From positions 20,226-84,225 of the forward strand of contig NZ_JAMQBK010000065.1 of assembly GCF_023701485.1 (NCBI RefSeq): DNA of 64,000 bases. Reading direction: 5' to 3'. The stretch comes from Aporhodopirellula aestuarii. Lineage in GTDB: Bacteria; Planctomycetota; Planctomycetia; Pirellulales; Pirellulaceae. Position numbers and translations under genes: made by a program. Positions within the stretch are counted from its first letter, which is position 1. Every line of letters starts with the position of its first letter. Below, piece by piece: positions 36,147-44,242 of this stretch. Under the pieces are notes generated by a model that saw nothing but the letters and a program-made list of their open reading frames with translations, searched no databases and was not told the DNA's origin.

Positions 36147-37676
36147 CTAAGGTCGCGCGACCGTCTGTCCTGGGCTGGCAACAACCCAAGTGTCTTTACT
36201 GCCACCGCCTTGTGACGAGTTGACCACGAGTGAGCCTTTTTTCAATGCGACACGGGTCAGGCCACCGGGGAGCACCCACACGTCGTCAGCACTTTCGCAG
36301 AGGATATATGGACGCAGGTCGACGTGACGTCCCTCTAATGTTTCGCCGGTCATGGTCGGGACGCGTGACAGCTGCAGCGTGGGCTGAGCGACGTAGTTTC
36401 GGGGATTCTCGCGTATCTTTTCCGCAAACTCAGCTCGCTGTTCGTCCGTCGCGTGAGGCCCGATCAGGATGCCGTATCCGCCAGATTCACCGGCCGCTTT
36501 GACAACCAGTTCATCTAGGTGGGCGAGTACATAACTCCGGTCCTCCTCGCGTTCACAGAGATAGGTCGGAACGTTGTTGAGGATCGGTTCTTCACCGAGG
36601 TAGAACCGAATCATCTCGGGGACAAACGCGTACACGACTTTGTCGTCGGCGACGCCCGTTCCCGGTGCGTTTGCCAACGCGACGTTGCCGGCGCGATAGG
36701 CCCGCATCAACCCGGGCACGCCGAGGACGGAGTCCTTGTTAAACACTTCGGGATCCAGGAACGTGTCATCGACCCGGCGATAAATCACATCAACCTGTTG
36801 TCGGCCATCGGTCGTCAGCATGTAAACGTGATCGTTTTCGACAACCAAGTCGCGTCCCTCAACCAGTTCGACGCCCATTTGATGGGCTAGGAACGAGTGT
36901 TCGTAGTAGGCGCTGTTGTAGACGCCGGGGGTCAGAACGACCACGGTCGGGTTCGGCAAGTCGGGAGCCATCCGGCGGAGCATCTGGTAGAGCCGGGCGG
37001 GATAGTCGTTGACGGGGCGAACGCTCGAATCGGCGAAAGCGCGGGGAAAGTTCTTCTTCATGACCGCGCGGTTTTGCAGCACATACGACACGCCTGACGG
37101 ACAGCGGAGGTTGTCTTCGAGAACAAAGACGGCGCCTTCGTTGTCACGAACCAAGTCGGTGCCGGTGATGTGACACCACACACCCGCTGGAGGTTTTAAT
37201 CCCTTGCACTGCGGCAGATATTGCGGGCAAGAATCGACAATGCGCGCCGGGATAAGCCCTTCTTTGATGATTTGACGTTCGTTGTAAACGTCATCGAGGA
37301 ATCGGTTCAGCGCCCGAATTCGCTGTTTCAATCCCAGTTCGACGTCAGACCACACCGACGCCGAGATGATCCGAGGAATGATGTCGAAAGGCATGATTTT
37401 CTCAGTGCCTTGTTCGTCGCTGTAGACCGTGAACGTGATGCCCATTTGGTACAGCGAGCGTTCGATTGCTCGTTGCCGGCGATTGAGTTCACCGACGGGA
37501 AGGCGATTGATGAGGTCCACCAACGCGACGGCGTCAGGGCGGGCGACGCTGTCGGCACAGACGACTTCGTCGTAAAAACCTTCGGCTAGATAACCTTCCA
37601 GCTTGGGATATTCAGAAGACGACACGGATGAGTCCGTCGATTGGGACTGTGACTGCGATTGCATAGAATGATCCAT
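36147..37676 (-). CDS. Circularly permuted type 2 ATP-grasp protein
   Basis: The 509-residue cytoplasmic protein begins with a Gln/Ser-rich tail of ~25 residues, then the conserved family core: MPFDIIPRIISASVW, PPAGVWCHITGTDLVRDNEG, VLTPGVYNSAYYEHSFLAHQMG, VELVEGRDLVV, VDVIYRRVDDTFLDPEVF, VALANAPGTGVADDKVVY and WVLPGGLTRVAL. It should activate a carboxylate with ATP and join it to an amine, making a peptide-like bond; the substrate is unknown. It is the first gene of the five-gene operon. A perfect 9-bp inverted repeat lies 62 bp before the start codon. Confidence 0.93.
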   Translation of the reverse strand: MDHSMQSQSQSQSTDSSVSSSEYPKLEGYLAEGFYDEVVCADSVARPDAVALVDLINRLPVGELNRRQRAIERSLYQMGITFTVYSDEQGTEKIMPFDIIPRIISASVWSDVELGLKQRIRALNRFLDDVYNERQIIKEGLIPARIVDSCPQYLPQCKGLKPPAGVWCHITGTDLVRDNEGAVFVLEDNLRCPSGVSYVLQNRAVMKKNFPRAFADSSVRPVNDYPARLYQMLRRMAPDLPNPTVVVLTPGVYNSAYYEHSFLAHQMGVELVEGRDLVVENDHVYMLTTDGRQQVDVIYRRVDDTFLDPEVFNKDSVLGVPGLMRAYRAGNVALANAPGTGVADDKVVYAFVPEMIRFYLGEEPILNNVPTYLCEREEDRSYVLAHLDELVVKAAGESGGYGILIGPHATDEQRAEFAEKIRENPRNYVAQPTLQLSRVPTMTGETLEGRHVDLRPYILCESADDVWVLPGGLTRVALKKGSLVVNSSQGGGSKDTWVVASPGQTVARP

Positions 37677-37737
37677 CTCTCGCGTGGTCAGTCCGCCTCT
37701 GACAACGTGGAAGTTTTCGTTTTAGGAAGAGCATTTA

Positions 37738-37765
37738 GTGTATCGCAAACGATCACGCGATACAC
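37738..37765. promoter_or_regulatory. Perfect 9-bp inverted repeat upstream of the amidoligase operon
   Basis: Arms GTGTATCGC (37738-37746) and GCGATACAC (37757-37765) are separated by 10 bases, so the arm centres are 19 bp apart, close to two helical turns. It lies just upstream of the first operon gene, where an operator would be expected. It may be a dimeric regulator site or an RNA hairpin in the leader. The rest of the 278-bp gap shows no gene. Confidence 0.5.
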
Positions 37766-37954
37766 GATTCGCAGCATAATGTTTGGCAATGCGGTCTCGT
37801 TTGCCGCAATTCCAGTTCTTCGGTAGTCAATGTCGCCACGGGTGGTCCGGCGCTGCCGGATGGCGATTGGTTGTTTTCCGATCATTCGGGCCGCTGGCGG
37901 CGGATTGGTCATCTTAGCGGGGGATCGAATCCCGGTTGGCTGGCACCGGTCCGC

Positions 37955-38335
37955 TCAGGAAGCGTTTTCGCCAGAAAACTTGTTGCCCTCGACGGGATAT
38001 TTCACCGCGTTGCGGATCATTTTGGCGTGGAGCGTCGTGGCGAGGTCGATGTCGAGTTTATTTGCCATGGCGAGAAGGTAGGCCAGACAGTCGGCAACCT
38101 CTTCACTGACGGCCAACCGCGTGTCGGGATCGTCCATCACGTGGAGCGATTGTTCGGCAGTAAGCCACTGGAAGTGCTCCATCAATTCCGCGGTTTCAAT
38201 GGCCAGCGACATCACCAAGTTTTTGGGGGTATGGAAGCGGTGCCAGTTGCGTTCGTCGACGAATTGTTCGACGACTTGTTTGAGCTCTCGAACCGAAGTC
38301 TGTTCGTCGGTCGAACTGTGTTGCAAGTCAGTCAT
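37955..38335 (-). CDS. MazG-like nucleotide pyrophosphohydrolase
   Basis: This 126-residue protein is an all-alpha NTP pyrophosphohydrolase of the MazG/dCTPase type: LVMSLAIETAELMEHFQW carries the ExxxE metal motif and EEVADCLAYLLAMANKLDID the second ExxD motif. Single-domain members hydrolyse dCTP or modified dNTPs to monophosphates and pyrophosphate, cleaning the nucleotide pool in the cytoplasm. The length is typical. It lies upstream of the ATP-grasp operon on the same strand but 278 bp apart, and is divergent from the SppA-like gene. Confidence 0.9.
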   Translation of the reverse strand: MTDLQHSSTDEQTSVRELKQVVEQFVDERNWHRFHTPKNLVMSLAIETAELMEHFQWLTAEQSLHVMDDPDTRLAVSEEVADCLAYLLAMANKLDIDLATTLHAKMIRNAVKYPVEGNKFSGENAS

Positions 38336-38558
38336 GAAAGTTCATTTCGTAGGGGAGCGAGTTGGAAAGGTGTGAGGATTGGGTGCACGGTGGCGGTCAT
38401 TCGAGTCGTGTTGGATGATCTGGTCGCGATCGGTTCGCGGGAATCCTTTGGCTGACATGGGTGGCGTGGTCGATGTCCTGACGATGTGGCCTGAGTCTTA
38501 TTTACTCGATGGAACGAGCGAGGATGGTCACCGATAACGCTTTCATGGACGATTCCCA

Positions 38559-39788
38559 ATGCTCACCCGACTTGTTGGATCACATCGCGCCCCCCGGCAA
38601 TCGCTACGTCTGGCCGGATTGCCGTCTCTCGCCCTGTTGGTCGGCGGATTGCTTGTGGTGGCGTCGATCGGTTGCCAAACCCCGATCAGGGCGCTGGTCG
38701 GCGGCAAAATGAATCTCGGCGGGAAAATGGGGGTCGATGGTGATATCCGCATGAGCGGTGAGATGGTCACGGTCAGCCGTAGCGACAACACGGCAACGCC
38801 GATTCGCACCGTCCAGGTCGATGGGTACCAAAATGCAGGCGGTGGTCGGATCGCGATCGTCGATGTCGACGGCCTGATCGTCAATCGCAATTTCAGCGGC
38901 CTGAATTCGATGGGCGAAAACCCGGTCGCATTGTTCCGCGAGAAAATGCGCCGCATCGAATGCGACGGCTCCATTTCGGCCGTGGTGCTGAGGATCAATA
39001 CGCCCGGTGGCGGCGTGACGGCGACGGATATCCTCGCCCACGACGTTGCGAACCTGAAGCAGTGCCGGAACATTCCGGTCGTTGCGTGTTTGATGACGAC
39101 CGGATGCGGCGGCGGATATTATCTGGCAACGCACGCCGATCAGATCGTCGCGCACCCGACATCGGTCGTCGGCGGGATTGGCGTGATCCTCAATACCTAC
39201 AACATGCAAGACACGCTGGCGCAGTACAACATCATTCCCGTGCCCGTGAAATCCGGTGAGAAGATCGACCTGGGATCACCCGAGCGGACGATGGAAAAAC
39301 ACGAGCGTGCGATTTTGCAAACGATGGCGAACCAATTTCATGATCGGTTCATCGCCCAAGTCCGTAGCGCACGCGGCCAACGATTGGTCGAAGGCGAAGA
39401 ACTGCTTTCGCTCGGGTTGAGCGACAAGGAGAAAGACGTCGAGGAAGATGACTTCGACGACGAAGGGGCCCGCCGTGATCTCGGCGAGCTATTCGACGGA
39501 CGCGTTTGGACGGGTGAGCAAGCCGTCGCGTTGGGCCTCGTCGACAGCACCGGGTATCTCGACGACGCGATCGAAATTGCCGGCCGGATGGCAGGTTTGC
39601 CGGAGAACGCGCCCGTCGTGCTGCTGCGTCGTGACAATGATCGCGCGTTGAGCGAATTCGACGTCACCCCGAACTCGCCGATGAGTTCGCTGTTGCCGTT
39701 GAGTATCCCGGGACTGGACCGGTCGAAGATGCCGACGTTCCTGTATCTGTGGCAACCCGAGCCGAGTTTTGTGACGGCTGGAGGTTGA
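38559..39788 (+). CDS. SppA/S49-like lipoprotein with altered catalytic Ser position
   Basis: The 409-residue product has a lipoprotein-type signal (LLVGGLLVVASIGC) and a ClpP/crotonase-fold S49 domain from ~95: IAIVDVDGLIVNRNF, AVVLRINTPGGGVTATDI, GGYYLATHADQIVAHP and VGGIGVILNT. In SppA the nucleophile is the Ser of a SGGYY motif; here the same place reads G182-C-G-G-G-Y-Y188, so Gly184 replaces Ser, with Cys183 beside it. The Lys region KSGEKIDLGSPERTM (Lys231/Lys235) is kept. An acidic insert (EKDVEEDDFDDEG) is unusual. It may be a catalytically silent or Cys-dependent relative of signal peptide peptidase at the outer face of the inner membrane or the outer membrane. Confidence 0.8.
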   Translation: MLTRLVGSHRAPRQSLRLAGLPSLALLVGGLLVVASIGCQTPIRALVGGKMNLGGKMGVDGDIRMSGEMVTVSRSDNTATPIRTVQVDGYQNAGGGRIAIVDVDGLIVNRNFSGLNSMGENPVALFREKMRRIECDGSISAVVLRINTPGGGVTATDILAHDVANLKQCRNIPVVACLMTTGCGGGYYLATHADQIVAHPTSVVGGIGVILNTYNMQDTLAQYNIIPVPVKSGEKIDLGSPERTMEKHERAILQTMANQFHDRFIAQVRSARGQRLVEGEELLSLGLSDKEKDVEEDDFDDEGARRDLGELFDGRVWTGEQAVALGLVDSTGYLDDAIEIAGRMAGLPENAPVVLLRRDNDRALSEFDVTPNSPMSSLLPLSIPGLDRSKMPTFLYLWQPEPSFVTAGG

Positions 39789-39816
39789 TACCTGATGCGA
39801 GCCCGGGGCGCACAAA

Positions 39817-39845
39817 AAACGGCGACCACCAAGTGATCGCCGTTT
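39817..39845. terminator. Bidirectional terminator between the sppA-like gene and nrdJ
   Basis: A 9-bp perfect stem AAACGGCGA / TCGCCGTTT (39817-39825 with 39837-39845), flanked by an A-run on the left and TTT on the right, lies between two convergent stops. It can serve both strands, best for the minus-strand nrdJ transcript, where the left A-run reads as a U-run. Confidence 0.7.
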
Positions 39846-39907
39846 AAGGGTTTATCAGTCTCGCCGGGGCGAGTGCGTTTCAGGACGAGCTGCCTCGTCG
39901 GTGACGA

Positions 39908-42900
39908 TTAGCTGCAGCCCATCGAATTACCACAGTTGTGGCAGAGGTAGCAGTTGCCGTTGCGGACGGTGATGCTGCCGCAGTTGTCACAACTCGGTGC
40001 GTCGGTTTGGAATCGCGAGAACTGATCGGCTTGGCCGCCAAGCTGAACTTCCGGTTTGGGTTCGGTGCGGCCGTTATGCGAACCGTTGCTACCCGAAATG
40101 CTGGCCATCATGATCGCCCGCTCGGCGATCGCGACGGCGGCACCGGCATCATTCTTGAGTTCTTGCATGACCGAGCTGGTTCCCTTGGCTGGCGAACCGG
40201 CCACGGCGACACCGTTTTCGACCGTCACGCCGCCCAGAATTTCGTTACCCGCTGCGGTTTCGGGGCCATTGCCCGGTGAGGCTTGCGGGGCGTGATCGTG
40301 TCCGGACATGAATGTGATTCCGAGCCAACGTGCGATGTAATCGACGACGCTTTTCGCGATCCGAATGTCTTTGTTTGACGTGTGACCCATCGGTTCAAAC
40401 CGGGTGTGGCTGAACTTGTTGACAAGCACGTCCAACGGCACGCCGTACTGCAACGCGATCGAGAGTGCGGTGCCGAAGCTGTCCATGATACCGCCGATCG
40501 TGGAACCTTCTTTGGCCATCGTGATGAAGATTTCACCAGGTCGACCGTCCGGATACAGGCCCACGCACAGATAGCCTTCGTGGCCGGCGATCGTAAATTT
40601 GTGTGTCAGGCTTTGGCGGGTGTCGGGCAGTCGTTCACGGCTCGGTTTGTAGACGATCTTCTCGACGGTCTTGGTGACGACCTTGGTCGCACCGGCTTCG
40701 GCCGATTCGTCTTGTTTCGTATTGAGCGGTTGAGACTGCTTGCTGCCGTCGCGGTAGATCGCGATCGCTTTCAAGCCCAGTTCCCATCCCCAGAAGTAGG
40801 CGTCGGCGATGTCTTGTGGTGTGACATCGGTAGGCATGTTAACGGTCTTGGAGATCGCACCGGAGAGGAACGGCTGCGCGGCCGCCATCATTGTGATGTG
40901 AGCACGCCATCCGATGCTGCGGATACCGTTGGCCGGTTTGAAAGCACAGTCGAACACGGGGAGGTGTTCATCTTTGAGTCCCGGGGCACCCTCGATGGTG
41001 TCGTTTTCATCGACATACTTCAGGATCTCGTCGATCGTGACTTGGTTGTACCCGAGTGTCTTCAAACCGAGTTTGACGGTTTGGTTGACGATCTTAAGCA
41101 TCCCGCCACCGGCGAGTTGTTTGTACTTCACCAACGCGATATCGGGCTCGATACCGGTGGTGTCGCAGTCCATCATGAAACTGATCGTTCCGGTCGGTGC
41201 GAGTACTGTGGCTTGAGCGTTGCGGAAACCGTACTTCTTGCCGATCTGCGTGACTTCGTCCCAGAGTTCTTGAGCGGCGGCTTTGAGTTCCGGCGGTCCG
41301 CCATCGCTGATTTCGTCGCAGGCGGCGCGGTGCATTTCCATCACGCGGTTCATCGGCTCTTCGTTGCCTTGGTAGCCTTCGAACGTTCCGACGACCGCAG
41401 CCATTTCGGCACTGGTCCGGTTGGCTTCGCCGTGCAGTAACGCCGTGAGCGATCCGCACAAACCACGAGCGGCGTCGCTGTCGTAAGGCAGTCCGGCGGT
41501 CATGACAACGCTGCCGAGGTTCGAGTAGCCGAGTCCGAGCGGGCGATACAGGTGGCTGTTGCGTGCGATCGGTTCGGTCGGGTAGCTCGCGTGGTCAACG
41601 AGGATTTCTTGAGCGATGAAGAAAATCCGAGCGGCAGCGCGGAATCGATCCACGTTGAAGCTGCCGTCTTTCTCGACGAACTTCATCAGGTTGATGCTCG
41701 ACAGGTTGCACGCGGTGTCGTCGAGGAACATGTACTCGCTGCATGGGTTCGACGCGTTGATCGCACCGCTGTTCGGGCAGGTGTGCCATTTGTTGATGGT
41801 CGTGTCGTACTGCACGCCGGGGTCACCGCAGTGCCAGGCGCACTCGGCCATCTTGTTGAGCAATTCCTTGGCGTCGTACTTGGGCGCCGTTTCGGTCGGT
41901 TTGTCGGTGACCCAACGGGTTTGCCACTGTTCACCCTTGCGAACGGTTTCCATGAAGTCGTCGGTCAAACGGACCGAGAGGTTGGCGTTTTGGAAGCACA
42001 CGCTGCTGTAGGCTTCGCCGTTGAAGTTCGATTCGTAACCTTCACGAATCAACGCGTGGGCTTTCTTCTCTTCGGCCCATTTGCACTCGATGAACTCGAG
42101 AATGTCTGGGTGCCAAACTTTGAGGGACTGCATCTTGGCGGCGCGGCGGGTCTTGCCGCCTGATTTCACGACGCCGGCGATCGAGTCATAAACCCGCATG
42201 AAGGAAAGTGGGCCCGAAGGGGTTCCGCCACCGGAGAGTTTTTCGCGTTGGCTGCGGATCGTCGACAGGTCGGTGCCGGTACCGCTGCCGAATTTGAACA
42301 ACATCGCTTCGCTGCAGGCGAGTCGCATGATGTCTTCCATGTTGTCATCGACACTTTGGATGAAACAGGCCGACCCTTGCGGGAACTCGTAGGGGTTTTC
42401 TGGTTGCGCGGTGGTCTTGGTTTCGGCGTCCCAGTGCCAGTTGCACTTCGCACCCGTGACGCCGTATTGAGCGTGCAGGCCGACGTTAAACCAGACGGGG
42501 CTGTTGAAGGCACCGTGTTGGTGCAAGCACAACCAAGTCAGGTCGCGATAGAAACGCTCGCCGTCTTCGGCGGTATCGAAGTAGCCGTCAGACAACCCCC
42601 AGTCGGTGATTGTTCGGGTGACGCGATGGATCAGTTGGCGAACGCTCCGCTCACGCTCACCCTCGGTGCCCGGATCACCGTAAAAATACTTCGACACCAC
42701 GACGTTGGTCGCCAATTGGCTCCAACTCGAAGGCACTTCGCAATCGTTTTGCTCGAACAGGACTTTGCCGCTCTCGTCCTTGATCGCCGCGCTACGCAAA
42801 TCCCACTGAGTCGTCGCGAAAGGAGTACGACCGTCATCGGGACAGAACCGCGAATCGATCTTGAGTCCCTCGCGGTCACCCCGCGGTTGAGCGTTGAACT

Positions 42901-43060
42901 TCTGTTGAGCGTATTCAACCCCGTGTTCGGCGTCGACTTTCTCCAGGGCTGGATCGTTGTGTGGCGACCGTGACGATTCGGCGTGATCACCGAGACGATC
43001 CGATTTCGAGACGGTGTGTTTGGATTTGGTAGCGGTTTCAGTAGGCAAAACGGTGGACAT
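39908..43060 (-). CDS. nrdJ: Adenosylcobalamin-dependent (class II) ribonucleotide reductase
   Basis: The 1050-residue enzyme reduces ribonucleotides to deoxyribonucleotides using a B12-generated thiyl radical, independently of oxygen. The family features are present: FNSPVWFNVGL, KFGSGTGTDLSTIRSQREKLSGGG, the substrate-site block NPCSEYMFLDDTACNLSSINL, VLAPTGTISFMMDCDTTGIEPD and a C-terminal Cys cluster (CDNCG, CYLCHNCGN, GCS end) that re-reduces the active site or binds zinc. The start ATG 43060 (MSTVLPTETATKS) gives a ~70-residue N-terminal extension before FCPDDGRTPFATTQW. A promoter-like pair and two palindromes lie in the leader. No other reductase is in the window. Confidence 0.96.
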   Translation of the reverse strand: MSTVLPTETATKSKHTVSKSDRLGDHAESSRSPHNDPALEKVDAEHGVEYAQQKFNAQPRGDREGLKIDSRFCPDDGRTPFATTQWDLRSAAIKDESGKVLFEQNDCEVPSSWSQLATNVVVSKYFYGDPGTEGERERSVRQLIHRVTRTITDWGLSDGYFDTAEDGERFYRDLTWLCLHQHGAFNSPVWFNVGLHAQYGVTGAKCNWHWDAETKTTAQPENPYEFPQGSACFIQSVDDNMEDIMRLACSEAMLFKFGSGTGTDLSTIRSQREKLSGGGTPSGPLSFMRVYDSIAGVVKSGGKTRRAAKMQSLKVWHPDILEFIECKWAEEKKAHALIREGYESNFNGEAYSSVCFQNANLSVRLTDDFMETVRKGEQWQTRWVTDKPTETAPKYDAKELLNKMAECAWHCGDPGVQYDTTINKWHTCPNSGAINASNPCSEYMFLDDTACNLSSINLMKFVEKDGSFNVDRFRAAARIFFIAQEILVDHASYPTEPIARNSHLYRPLGLGYSNLGSVVMTAGLPYDSDAARGLCGSLTALLHGEANRTSAEMAAVVGTFEGYQGNEEPMNRVMEMHRAACDEISDGGPPELKAAAQELWDEVTQIGKKYGFRNAQATVLAPTGTISFMMDCDTTGIEPDIALVKYKQLAGGGMLKIVNQTVKLGLKTLGYNQVTIDEILKYVDENDTIEGAPGLKDEHLPVFDCAFKPANGIRSIGWRAHITMMAAAQPFLSGAISKTVNMPTDVTPQDIADAYFWGWELGLKAIAIYRDGSKQSQPLNTKQDESAEAGATKVVTKTVEKIVYKPSRERLPDTRQSLTHKFTIAGHEGYLCVGLYPDGRPGEIFITMAKEGSTIGGIMDSFGTALSIALQYGVPLDVLVNKFSHTRFEPMGHTSNKDIRIAKSVVDYIARWLGITFMSGHDHAPQASPGNGPETAAGNEILGGVTVENGVAVAGSPAKGTSSVMQELKNDAGAAVAIAERAIMMASISGSNGSHNGRTEPKPEVQLGGQADQFSRFQTDAPSCDNCGSITVRNGNCYLCHNCGNSMGCS

Positions 43061-43263
43061 AATTGGTTCACAGGCTCCGGAAAGAAGGCATCCTTGTGGC
43101 GGTCATCCTTGCGCAATTCTTTCAGAGAGAATCGAAAGTTGCAGCGGAATCAGAAAAGATCATTGGGTCAGGGATCAAAGCATTTTGCCTGTCCACATAT
43201 CAGCTACTCACTCCCGAAAACCGGGAAGGGCGGGCCATTGGTATCGGTAATACGCGAACCGCA

Positions 43264-43302
43264 AATTCGTTCTAAAACGAATTGCTATCACTACCGGTAG
43301 TG
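43264..43302 (-). promoter_or_regulatory. Two adjacent perfect palindromes in the nrdJ leader
   Basis: AATTCGTT-CTAA-AACGAATT (43264-43283, 8-bp stem with 4-base loop) and CACTACCGGTAGTG (43289-43302, uninterrupted 14-bp palindrome) lie 5 bases apart, 200-240 bp before the nrdJ start and just downstream of the predicted promoter. They could be operators or leader RNA hairpins. They do not match the NrdR box or the cobalamin riboswitch consensus as I know them. Confidence 0.45.
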
Positions 43303-43344
43303 GCTTCCATGCCTTCGAGGCACTACATGTGGACGACGAGGGGA

Positions 43345-43372
43345 ATGTTAGGGAATTGTAAGGATGTGTCAA
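43345..43372 (-). promoter_or_regulatory. Sigma70-like promoter for nrdJ
   Basis: On the minus strand TTGACA (43372-43367) is a perfect -35 hexamer, followed after 16 bases by TAACAT (43350-43345), a fair -10. The predicted start is near 43338, leaving a ~280-base leader before nrdJ. Confidence 0.45.
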
Positions 43373-44242
43373 CGAAAATTTTCGGACGGTCCTAAGTCGC
43401 TTCTCAGGCATGAGTTGCGGAAGGACTCACGGACGGCATGATGCGTGTTGTGTGTCCCCCTTTGTGACGTAACTTGCTTTGCGGTGATGGTTTAGTAAAA
43501 AGCCGCCTGGTGGCTCAAACCGCTGTGGAAAAAATGTCAGAAGTTTCTTTTTTTGCCGGCTCTTCGTGAAAGCCTCACAGGAATCGACAATCCGGCCGGC
43601 AAGATGGTTCGGTTAGGGCGATTTTCCGTGGGATTTCGGAATGTCCTAACTCTTTAGGGGGTGAGGCCCGGGAGGGAGCGAGTGTGGGGGAGAAAATTGA
43701 GCCATCCCGGCGTGATGGATTCTTTACGGGACATTTAGTCCGCTTTTCGAGGCGAAGTGGTTGTGCTGTCTCGCGTTGATCGCTTGAAGCGCGGGATTGT
43801 CTTCATCTCGCAGAGGTTGTCCGCCTCCATGGGGGTGGGGCTGTTGGTCGTCTCCTCTTGGATGGTCTGAGTCTCCGATGATTCGTGCAATCTGCTGCAT
43901 GGTGAGTGTGCAAGAGATTGCATGAATGCGGTGAGCAATGGCGGCAGCCCGGATCGACGTGGCGATTCATTACGGCAGTTTGAAGTGGCGATTGACGTTG
44001 TCCGCCGCGTGGTGTCCCCGGAATCGGGTGACGGTGGTACGCGGTGTGCTTTCGGGCGCTGCCTGCACCGAGCAGGTGTCACTGCGAGCCTCTTCCGATT
44101 CCGCGGTCACCTCGTCATTGTTCCGTCTTCGCGCCTGGTCCCGGTGGACGCAAGACCGACGTGGTGTCAAATCTTGCTCGCCGCCCTGCCTCCATCGCAT
44201 CCCAAAGATGCCGCACACAGCCACACCCTTCGAAGCCCTTTG
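43373..44242. other. Long intergenic region between nrdJ and the antiporter gene
   Basis: No RNA gene or convincing CDS is seen. The nhaD-like frame is open upstream from 43922, but the extension has no membrane character and a composition unlike a protein. An imperfect GC-rich stem (AGCCGCC...GGTGGCT) next to an A-run is at about 43498-43518. The region 43660-43740 is G-rich. Confidence 0.45.

Noticed and set aside
43061..43480. Cobalamin riboswitch or NrdR box in front of nrdJ
   Set aside because: I looked for the B12-box type sequence and for the NrdR palindrome and found neither; only unrelated palindromes are present.
43922..44242. N-terminal extension of the antiporter gene
   Set aside because: The extra 107 codons have no membrane character or family match; the ATG at 44243 gives the typical NhaD start.
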